Below are positions 12,345 through 18,443 of a stretch of DNA of 18,443 nucleotides, one piece after another. Below the pieces are notes generated by a model, which searched no databases, was not told the DNA's origin, and worked only from the letters and a program-made list of their open reading frames with translations. How positions within the stretch are numbered: position 1 is the stretch's first letter; the number at the start of each line of letters is the position of its first letter. This DNA is from Mageeibacillus sp. UBA3708. Its GTDB lineage: Bacteria > Bacillota > Clostridia > Saccharofermentanales > Saccharofermentanaceae. The DNA is taken from contig DFIB01000167.1 of NCBI GenBank assembly GCA_002371375.1, positions 1-18,443 on the forward strand, given 5' to 3'. The position numbers and the translations under genes were made by a program.

Positions 12345-14354
12345 ATGATTAGACAGTCTAAGGTTAAGGGAAGCAAGCAGGGTATTATCCTTGTCATGGT
12401 TCTGTTGATCGTTGCAATGGCTATGATCTTTATTTCCGCGGCATTGTTGCTTACAAATTCAACAAGAGCGAGACTTTATAACAATGCCGAGAGCGGTCAG
12501 GCCAGACTGACAGTAACAGCTGCATCGGAGGCAATGTATCAGGCGATTCAGATTCAGGAGATTACTGATGAAGAACTCAAGTCTCTTGCAAAAGGCAGTT
12601 ATCTGACAATGAAGGTTGACGGTGTTGCCGGAATGGGCGGTGCATCTGATAACTGTACACGTGTCCATGTTTATGAGAAGTACAAGACTGAGAAAGATGA
12701 GATTACAAAAGAGGAATATAACTGTCAGTATATTTACATGGATTTCACAACAACTATCGGCAGTTCCAGTGAGTCCGTTCAGATGATCCTCAAGGGACCT
12801 GCTCCGGAAGATAAGGTTACACTTTTCAGTAACGTTATTGACCTTGCAGGAACAACAGGAGATCAGCAGCAGGCTCAGTTCAATATCGGTACCGGCGGTA
12901 ACGGCAAGGATGACAACATGGTTGTTGTTCGTGGCTCAGGCAAGAAGTATGAGATCGACAGAGACAATCAGACTATTGCATCAACACATGTTTTTGTCGG
13001 TGAGAAAGCGACAGAGTCTATAGACGTATGGCTTAGAGATTCAACATACACAGGAGATCTTATTTTCTTTGGTGATTATGCAACTCTTCACTGGGACAAG
13101 CAGCCTAAGATCAATGGTAATGTCTATTTCATCGGTAAATCCGGCGGAACAGATGCGAAGGCATTCACAAATGTTGACAGCTCATCACGTAACTTTGGCA
13201 GCAACAAGTCAACATGGGTATTTGTTAACAGAGTAGCTAACGGAGATACGGACCGCGTTCAGGCAATGCTGACAGGCAAGGAGTGCGTTCTTCTTCTTGA
13301 TGGCAATTCATTCAGCAATCTCAAGTGGGCTAGCAATAATGCGACAAATGTCAGCGGACTTACAGATAAGTGGACCGGCAAGAGCACTATCAAGGATACT
13401 ACCGGCAGAGGTGGTATATATGGTACCGGCAAAGACTATAACAACATTAAGAATGCTCTCGAGGATTACATGAGTGCAAGCTACACCGGAAGCGGTGCAT
13501 ATCCCACGACAGCAAAAGCGCTTGGATCTCTTGCAACTGCAACAGGTGCAACTCAGTATTCAGCGAGCAGCTTCATCAACAATTTTGCATATAATCCTAA
13601 CGATGACGCGAAGAAGGGATTCCTGAAGGGCGGCACCTACAGGATTTCTGATGGCAGTTCCGGTTCTGTTACGTGGAACACTTCAAATAAAAATAACAAG
13701 AGCGAAATTAAGTATATATTCCTCGATGGTCAGGATGATACAGGATATAATATCTATCTTGGTTCGGATTATGACATGACTGGTGTTATGTTTGTTCTGC
13801 TTAACGGTTCCAAGAAGTCAAAGTGCAATATAATCCTTGAGAAGGGTGTAGATCTTAATCTCAGCTATTGCAATTTTACAAATAACGACCGCTATGGCAC
13901 AGGATTCGTCTGCACAAGTGCATCCGGATATAACACACCGTCCGATTTCTATGCCGCTGTAGATAATTTGAGCATCAGTTCACGTACATCCAGCCTGTAT
14001 AAAGGTGATGTAATCCCTCATATGTTCATCTACGGTGTCGGCAACAATCATATAACGCTTGGTAGCAGTGGCGGAGCAAAGGTAGTATGTGAAGCATACG
14101 TCGGATTGTTTGAAGAGAAGTATCCCGGAACATCTGTACTTGAATTCAACAACCAGCCTGTATATTTCTACGGAAGAATTCAGGCACCTAAGCTCATCGC
14201 TCAAACGAACAGTAATAATAACACAGTCTACTATTGTCCGGACCCTAACAGTGGTAAGGAAGATCCTAATGAGCCGTTGAAGTCTAAGTATAGCGTCTAC
14301 GATGTTATCTACTATTACAACGCAGGAACTGCAGAAGGCGAGTCAGGCACTTAA
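12345..14354 (+). CDS. Large exported protein with PilX/GspK-like pilin N-terminus
   Basis: 669 residues. The N-terminus is basic and then hydrophobic: after KGSKQG a segment starting IILVMVLLIVAMAMIF (from about residue 14) leads into a helix rich in small and polar residues with NNAESGQARLTVTAASEAMYQAI. This matches the PilX N-terminal/GspK-like class, and Gly13 is the likely prepilin peptidase cleavage position. The +5 residue is Met rather than the Glu of major pilins, as in some minor pilins. The rest (about 85-669) is rich in Ser, Thr, Asn, Gly and Lys and probably beta-structured; I recognise no domain in it, and the short motif QPKINGNVYFIG only vaguely recalls bactofilin-type repeats. 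No sortase signal is present. It stands alone between a strong promoter and a strong terminator. A prepilin peptidase gene lies 3.1 kb away on the other strand, but no pilus ATPase or platform gene is in the window. Confidence 0.65.
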   Translation: MIRQSKVKGSKQGIILVMVLLIVAMAMIFISAALLLTNSTRARLYNNAESGQARLTVTAASEAMYQAIQIQEITDEELKSLAKGSYLTMKVDGVAGMGGASDNCTRVHVYEKYKTEKDEITKEEYNCQYIYMDFTTTIGSSSESVQMILKGPAPEDKVTLFSNVIDLAGTTGDQQQAQFNIGTGGNGKDDNMVVVRGSGKKYEIDRDNQTIASTHVFVGEKATESIDVWLRDSTYTGDLIFFGDYATLHWDKQPKINGNVYFIGKSGGTDAKAFTNVDSSSRNFGSNKSTWVFVNRVANGDTDRVQAMLTGKECVLLLDGNSFSNLKWASNNATNVSGLTDKWTGKSTIKDTTGRGGIYGTGKDYNNIKNALEDYMSASYTGSGAYPTTAKALGSLATATGATQYSASSFINNFAYNPNDDAKKGFLKGGTYRISDGSSGSVTWNTSNKNNKSEIKYIFLDGQDDTGYNIYLGSDYDMTGVMFVLLNGSKKSKCNIILEKGVDLNLSYCNFTNNDRYGTGFVCTSASGYNTPSDFYAAVDNLSISSRTSSLYKGDVIPHMFIYGVGNNHITLGSSGGAKVVCEAYVGLFEEKYPGTSVLEFNNQPVYFYGRIQAPKLIAQTNSNNNTVYYCPDPNSGKEDPNEPLKSKYSVYDVIYYYNAGTAEGESGT

Positions 14355-14403
14355 TAGGGCGTAACGATTTACTTGCTTATCTGACACTACAAAGCATTAC
14401 TGC

Positions 14404-14445
14404 AACGGGGATATCTCTTTATATGAGATATCCCCGTTTTTATTG
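14404..14445 (+). terminator. Strong rho-independent terminator
   Basis: AACGGGGATATCTC (14404-14417) pairs perfectly with GAGATATCCCCGTT (14425-14438) over a 7-base loop TTTATAT, followed by more T. It lies 50 bases after the pilin-like gene. On the minus strand no U tract follows the hairpin, so it is best read as one-directional although it sits between convergent genes. Confidence 0.9.
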
Positions 14446-14494
14446 GAGTACTAACGAATGAAGCAAACCCCTGAAGAATGACAGACTTCATATG

Positions 14495-14914
14495 TTATTC
14501 AATTATGATCAATTGTTCTCCTTCTGATTGAAGCCAAAGGAGCATATCAAATATCTCGGAAGACGGAAGAACAGTATGTTCATATCCGGGGGTACTTAGC
14601 TCGCAATATTCAAGGCTCTCACTACAGATATACACTGTATTAACAGTGCCGCTATTTACCAGTGTCTGCATAATGGCTGAGTCCGCGATCCTAACCCCTG
14701 AATCAATTAGAATGATCGATTCAAGACTAAACTTCCCGTTACTCAGCGATTTGAGAAATGAGTTAAGCAGGAATCTTCCGTGTTCGTTGTCTGACGAATA
14801 GTAATCGTGTTTGATCAGAAGCATTCTTCTGTAACTGCAATCGTTTCCATCGAGTTCATATTCTGCATCTACGAGACACTCGATCTCACTTTCCGTTTTT
14901 GGATTGTTGCTCAT
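14495..14914 (-). CDS. DsrE/YedF-like small protein
   Basis: A 139-residue protein, last gene of the minus-strand operon. After an acidic N-terminal 25 residues comes a pattern like the C-terminal DsrE-type domain of YedF: RRMLLIKHD, RFLLNSFLKSL, SLESIILIDSGVRI (about 63-76), VNTVYICSESLEYCEL (91-106) and a final strand LIIIE. In YedF the fourth part usually reads as a CxxC-like cysteine motif. Here Cys97 remains, the next expected Cys is Ser, and Cys104 lies further on, so sulfur transfer is uncertain. The usual N-terminal TusA domain of YedF is absent. The start overlaps the DUF6062 gene by 29 bases, and a run of six G followed by AATTCG serves as the ribosome site. The family call is from pattern, not a search. 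Confidence 0.5.
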   Translation of the reverse strand: MSNNPKTESEIECLVDAEYELDGNDCSYRRMLLIKHDYYSSDNEHGRFLLNSFLKSLSNGKFSLESIILIDSGVRIADSAIMQTLVNSGTVNTVYICSESLEYCELSTPGYEHTVLPSSEIFDMLLWLQSEGEQLIIIE

Positions 14915-15647
14915 CGAATTCCCCCCTGTCAGAAGCTAAAAATCTCATTGCCCTCTGGATGGCATTCTTCGAATTACCCCACGGCTTATCGCTGTTACGG
15001 TAGTCGAACTTAAGTGTAAACCACTCAATGTCATCGATCAGAGGATCGAAATACTTCTTGTTGTTATCATATAAAGCTGATACAAAATCAGCCGCATCAT
15101 TTTGTGAGAGTTTGGCTGCCGAGCGGAGAAGCATGGAAGTATGCGGCAGACAGTGAGACTTTGAATTAATAAATTTGTCTTTGAATTCACTGTCGTGTAA
15201 GTACATGTAAATGATAACTTCAATATAGTGCTTCATAGACTCGTTCAGCTTATCGCAAATGGGGCACATAGCGACACGCTTATCGATCTTATCAGCTGCT
15301 GCGATCAGTTTGGCCTTGTAGTCAGAGCTTCGACCCTTAAATAGTGATGCCTTGCCGGGAATTGATGATTCAATGTCTCCGATGATGTCATCACGTACAT
15401 CTTTCAAGTGTGTGTGGAGCATCAGGCCTAATCCGAGTCTGTTGGCTTCTCTCCTGTTAAGCTTACCGAGATGATCAGGGCAGAAGCCTGTCTTATTCGT
15501 TATCTTCCTTGTATCCGGTTCCATGAGTGAAGGTCCAAGATAATAGTCAAGTTCGTTAGATTCAGCCTTATCACGAAGAGCACATACAGGGCAGTCGCAT
15601 TCTGCGGAGTATGCATCATTAACGGGTATCATGTAGATCTTCTCCAT
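14886..15647 (-). CDS. DUF6062-like cysteine-rich protein
   Basis: A 253-residue soluble protein that I recognise as DUF6062-like from its opening (KIYMIPVNDAY...CDCPVCALRDKAE) and GPSLMEPDTR...NKTGFCPDHL. Four Cys/His clusters stand out: CDCPVC (about residues 17-22), FCPDH (55-59), CPICDK (about 127-132) and HCLPH (about 164-168). The CxxC...CxxH pattern appears twice, suggesting two metal or redox sites. The function of the family is unknown. Translation starts two bases after the stop of the NTPase-Asp23 gene, with GGAGG lying inside the end of that gene. The downstream DsrE-like gene overlaps its end. A link to sulfur or metal handling is inference from the cysteines and the neighbour. 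Confidence 0.75.
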   Translation of the reverse strand: MEKIYMIPVNDAYSAECDCPVCALRDKAESNELDYYLGPSLMEPDTRKITNKTGFCPDHLGKLNRREANRLGLGLMLHTHLKDVRDDIIGDIESSIPGKASLFKGRSSDYKAKLIAAADKIDKRVAMCPICDKLNESMKHYIEVIIYMYLHDSEFKDKFINSKSHCLPHTSMLLRSAAKLSQNDAADFVSALYDNNKKYFDPLIDDIEWFTLKFDYRNSDKPWGNSKNAIQRAMRFLASDRGEFDEQQSKNGK

Positions 15648-15648
15648 A

Positions 15649-16707
15649 TTAAACCTCCGAATGGATCAGGCGGTCAGCCCTTACATTTACTTCATTTATA
15701 GTTATTGAAGTAAACTCCTCGACTGCCGCGCCGATTCTCTGCTGAGCCTCTGATAAGACTCTCTGTGCGTCGAATCCGTAATATAGTGATATGTTAACAC
15801 TTATGGCGACACCATAAGTCTTTTTCTCTGTCTTGAATGAAGTGATTTCAGCAACGCCGTTGATGTCTTTAACGACGATCTTAACAAGATCAAGCAGCGC
15901 ATCGTCCGAGATTGAATATGAGCCGAGAGAAGAGAAAGTGGGCCTTACAACAGTCCGGTCTGAACCGGGGGCGACAGGTGCTATTCCTCTCTCTCTGTCG
16001 AGTCTTTGCCTCAGGATACTGAACGGATCCGAGAAATAACCGGAGAACTCATGCTTGATCTCCATGCTGGGAACGGGAATTGTATGCATTCCCTCAGTCA
16101 TTCTGGTGTTGCGGGCAAGCCTTCGTTCCTCCTCCGTAGATACATCTTCAATCCTGATAAGCATGGAAGGCTGATTGAGCCACAGATTGTTGCATATCTT
16201 GCTGAGCATTGAATCTGAAGTACCGAGGATCATAAGAGCTTTAGGCATATTCTCAACGAGTGCTCTTCTCATGACTGCAGATCTGGTAGGGTCAACGAAT
16301 ATAGCCTGCCTTACGGATTCAATCTTCGTCGGAGCCTTCTTTGCCGATGTCCCCGCCACTATTCTGCTGCCATTAATGAGGAGTCCGTCATCAATGATGT
16401 AATATATCTCATTATCCCCGGCGACTTTAATCGCGCGGGTGCTCTTGCCGGTACCTGACTGGCCGACGAAGGCAACTACTGCAATATTGGACAGAGCTTC
16501 ACGGGTCAACTGCTCACTGGCAAGGATCTTCTCAACATTGCGTTCAGTGTCGCCGGAGACAATACTGTTGATTATTCCTGTCCTCTCAAATCTTCTGAGT
16601 GTATCACGTAATTCCGGAAGAAGCGCACGACGGCTTCCGGCAACAGATTCTTTGCTTTCTGCTACACCGGTGTCATGCACCTGTTTGCTGTCAGATGAAT
16701 TGCTCAT
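15649..16707 (-). CDS. P-loop NTPase fused to a C-terminal Asp23/Gls24 domain
   Basis: 352 residues with two parts. After a polar tail (1-30) a nucleotide-binding domain begins at about residue 74: the strand IAVVAFV runs into Walker A GQSGTGKST (82-90), then YYIIDDGLLINGSRIVAGTSAKK (102-124). KALMILGTSD (156-165) is a possible Walker B strand without the classical acidic pair. The ring-like region ends about 230. The last 90 residues (257-346), from LGSYSISDDALLDLVKIVVK through GVAISVNISLYYGFDAQRV to ITINEVNVRADRLI, follow the Asp23/Gls24 envelope stress fold. Stand-alone Asp23 proteins are membrane-associated envelope stress factors; what an NTPase partner domain does is unknown. The ATG overlaps the yebC stop by one base (TAATG) and has no strong ribosome site, so its translation is probably coupled to yebC. 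Confidence 0.75.
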   Translation of the reverse strand: MSNSSDSKQVHDTGVAESKESVAGSRRALLPELRDTLRRFERTGIINSIVSGDTERNVEKILASEQLTREALSNIAVVAFVGQSGTGKSTRAIKVAGDNEIYYIIDDGLLINGSRIVAGTSAKKAPTKIESVRQAIFVDPTRSAVMRRALVENMPKALMILGTSDSMLSKICNNLWLNQPSMLIRIEDVSTEEERRLARNTRMTEGMHTIPVPSMEIKHEFSGYFSDPFSILRQRLDRERGIAPVAPGSDRTVVRPTFSSLGSYSISDDALLDLVKIVVKDINGVAEITSFKTEKKTYGVAISVNISLYYGFDAQRVLSEAQQRIGAAVEEFTSITINEVNVRADRLIHSEV

Positions 16708-17432
16708 TAGTTATCCCAGCTGTGATAATACTCCTGAATATCTTCGTTCTCATCCATCATTTCGAACATCTTCTCGAGAGAAGCAATAGTCTCCTCATCG
16801 GTTACAGTTGTAAGAGTAGTTGCGACAGGCCCCAGGCTTGAATCAACAAAAGTATATCCTTTTGCCTCAAGGGCATCCTTAACATCATAGTAGCTGTCAG
16901 GATCGGTTACCACTTCATAATACTCATCCTCGGCGTCAAAATCTGAGGCTCCGCACTCAAGGCTGTCGAGCATAACCTGATCCTCATCCTCAAATTCCTC
17001 TCTTGAGATAAGGATTGATCCCTTCTCCTCAAAAAGGAATGATACACTGCCGGATACTCCCATATTGCCGCCGTTCTTATCGAAAATATGTCTCAGATCA
17101 GCAGCCGTTCTGTTGCGGTTGTTCGTAAGAGTCCTTACCATTACTGCAACTCCGCCGGGACCGTAGCCTTCATATGTGATCTCTTCGTAATCATCGCCTT
17201 CGCCCGCGCCTGCCGCCTTCTTGATAGCTCTGTTGATGTTATCATTAGGCATATTGGCTGCCTTTGCTTTTGAAATGATATCCTTAAGTCTAGAGTTGCC
17301 GTCAGGATCAGGACCTCCGGCCTTGACTGCAACGGCAATATCCTTTGCAATCTTGGTAAAAACAGCGCCCTTTGCTGCATCTGATGCTTCTTTCTTACGA
17401 CGGATGTTGCTCCATTTGGAGTGACCTGACAT
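16707..17432 (-). CDS. yebC: YebC/PmpR family translational regulator
   Basis: A 241-residue protein of standard length. It opens MSGHSKWSNIRRKKEASDAA, and NMPNDNINRAIKKAAG, EGYGPGGVAVMV and FDKNGGNMGVSGSVSFLFE are all family hallmarks. YebC-type proteins were first described as transcriptional regulators, and recent work links them to relief of ribosome stalling on difficult proline-rich sequences. The start is fixed by AGGAGGT a few bases upstream, lying in the 23-bp gap after the prepilin peptidase stop. Its stop overlaps the start of the NTPase-Asp23 gene. In many bacteria yebC sits next to ruvC; here it does not. Confidence 0.95.
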   Translation of the reverse strand: MSGHSKWSNIRRKKEASDAAKGAVFTKIAKDIAVAVKAGGPDPDGNSRLKDIISKAKAANMPNDNINRAIKKAAGAGEGDDYEEITYEGYGPGGVAVMVRTLTNNRNRTAADLRHIFDKNGGNMGVSGSVSFLFEEKGSILISREEFEDEDQVMLDSLECGASDFDAEDEYYEVVTDPDSYYDVKDALEAKGYTFVDSSLGPVATTLTTVTDEETIASLEKMFEMMDENEDIQEYYHSWDN

Positions 17433-17455
17433 ATAAATACCTCCTAATATTTAAA

Positions 17456-18316
17456 TCATTTTATATACATGTAGATTATATGTGCGGAAGACAGTAATTG
17501 CAGCGTACAGACGGTGATTATTCCGGCATATTTATCGTATTTGCCTGACTTCAGAAACGCGCGCATGACTGCATAAACTGCGGCAAAAATACCGTATTCG
17601 ATCCACCTGTTTGCAAACATGAAGTAAAACCCGTACAGCGGAATCACGCAAACGGACAAATCCAGACAGAGATCGTTTTTGGAATAAGGTTTCCTGAATA
17701 TCATGAACAAGACGAAAGTTATCACTATAACTGCCGCAAGGCGCAGAACCGCAAATCCGAGATCCTTGCAGAGATCAACGAAGTTAATTCCGGTGTTCGA
17801 AGGATCTATCGTCTTCATGAACAGATGCGGAAGTGTATAGGCTAACAGGCAGAAGATGCCTGACCATATGGCAGTTCCCGTAAATCCTTTGCCGGTGTCA
17901 TAATAGATCATCATCGCTGACACTGCAGAAGAGATGCACAGTACATATGTAATAAAATAAAGCATGAAGAATGTGTAGAAGTTATATCCGGGATTTACGA
18001 TCGCAGGAGAAGCATATTTGAAGACTCCGACCGATGCTATAAGGAAGCAGACTCCCGTGAAGCTCTCTATTTTGGTATATCTCGAAGCGATTGGTGCACC
18101 ACAGTATCTGCACTTACCCTTGAGCGATGCCCAGCTGATGATAGGGATGAGATCCTTCGCAGCCAGATTATGACCGCAAGTCATGCACATGGAGTGTCCC
18201 TTGACTACGGTCCTTCCGGCAGGGAGCCTGTATATGACGACGTTGAGGAAGCTTCCGATGACTACACCAAAGATTCCCGATACCACAATAAAATATATCC
18301 AAAGAAATAATTCCAA
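17456..18316 (-). CDS. Type IV prepilin peptidase (A24 family), divergent catalytic motif
   Basis: 286 residues from the preferred TTG start at 18316. A GTG at 18325 also opens the frame, but it is part of the GGAGGTG ribosome site itself; the TTG lies 8 bases after GGAGG. The N-terminal part shows IGSFLNVVIYRLP, the two zinc-type pairs CMTC (Cys44, Cys47) and CRYC (Cys69, Cys72), and YTKIESFTG, as in PilD/ComC. About seven further membrane segments follow. Of the two catalytic aspartates, the first is likely Asp140 (YYDTGKGFTG). The second, normally in GxGD, is in SKND (212-215). Asp is kept but both glycines are lost. The enzyme would cleave leader peptides of pilin-like proteins and, in some members, methylate the new N-terminus. 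It is the first gene of the minus-strand operon. Confidence 0.85.
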   Translation of the reverse strand: MELFLWIYFIVVSGIFGVVIGSFLNVVIYRLPAGRTVVKGHSMCMTCGHNLAAKDLIPIISWASLKGKCRYCGAPIASRYTKIESFTGVCFLIASVGVFKYASPAIVNPGYNFYTFFMLYFITYVLCISSAVSAMMIYYDTGKGFTGTAIWSGIFCLLAYTLPHLFMKTIDPSNTGINFVDLCKDLGFAVLRLAAVIVITFVLFMIFRKPYSKNDLCLDLSVCVIPLYGFYFMFANRWIEYGIFAAVYAVMRAFLKSGKYDKYAGIITVCTLQLLSSAHIIYMYIK

Positions 18317-18342
18317 AGAGAACACCTCCGTAAGCTAAGAGT

Positions 18343-18348
18343 AATATA
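18343..18348 (-). promoter_or_regulatory. Candidate -10 box for the prepilin peptidase operon
   Basis: On the minus strand TATATT lies about 12 bases upstream of the GGAGG ribosome site. The -35 region at 17 bases reads TTTTAA, a weak match. Further upstream ATTTGA-TGG-TCAAAT (18392-18406) is a 6-bp inverted repeat that could be an operator. The 118 bases to the window edge are very AT-rich and hold no gene. Confidence 0.35.
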
Positions 18349-18443
18349 ACATAAACGCGTTTTTATTAAAACAAAGTAATTTGTAACTTAAATTTGATGG
18401 TCAAATATCATAAATAATCTTGTTTTTTGTGACATATTGTTAT

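Noticed and set aside
14886..14930. Programmed frameshift at the run of six G between DUF6062 and the DsrE-like gene
   Set aside because: Both frames are complete with their own start and stop. The G run is adequately explained as the ribosome site of the downstream gene.

Overview
The window looks like chromosomal DNA of a Gram-positive anaerobe of class Clostridia. A family such as Lachnospiraceae or Oscillospiraceae is an inference and the genus cannot be read from this window. The pointers are strong GGAGG-type ribosome binding sites, frequent GTG/TTG starts, a YfhO-type membrane protein, a membrane-anchored HtrA protease, a PrsA-like foldase, a DUF6062-type protein and an Asp23/Gls24 domain. 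No phage, transposase, CRISPR array, rRNA or tRNA was seen.

Layout. (1) 1-2790: the first codons of serS leave on the minus strand. On the plus strand follow a NUDIX-fold protein with a degraded NUDIX box, a YigZ/IMPACT protein, an HtrA-like protease with PDZ domain, and a 36-residue single-span protein that is easily missed. (2) 2791-3637: a gene-poor, repeat-rich stretch. It holds a possible structured RNA closed by a terminator, two diverged copies of a roughly 126-bp palindromic element, a 17-bp direct repeat with a palindromic core, and two more inverted repeats at the 3' end of the next gene. (3) 3638-6161, minus strand: a diacylglycerol/lipid kinase gene followed one base later by a membrane-anchored foldase with two parvulin-like repeats. 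(4) 6243-12202, plus strand: a canonical YfhO-type protein, a diverged YfhO-like relative and a DEDDh exonuclease with a C-terminal CxxC...CxxH site. Their overlapping ends suggest one operon. (5) 12345-14354: a 669-residue protein with a PilX/GspK-like pilin N-terminus, on its own promoter and terminator. (6) 14495-18316, minus strand: prepilin peptidase, YebC, a P-loop NTPase fused to an Asp23/Gls24 domain, a DUF6062 protein and a DsrE/YedF-like protein, tightly packed as an operon.

The common theme is the cell envelope and protein export: protease, foldase, lipid kinase, glycosylation-type membrane proteins, a pilin-like exported protein and a prepilin peptidase. The least ordinary items are the palindromic element pair at 3053-3422, the NTPase-Asp23 fusion in its conserved-looking minus-strand operon, and the mismatch between a divergent prepilin peptidase and a giant pilin-like substrate candidate with no assembly genes in view.
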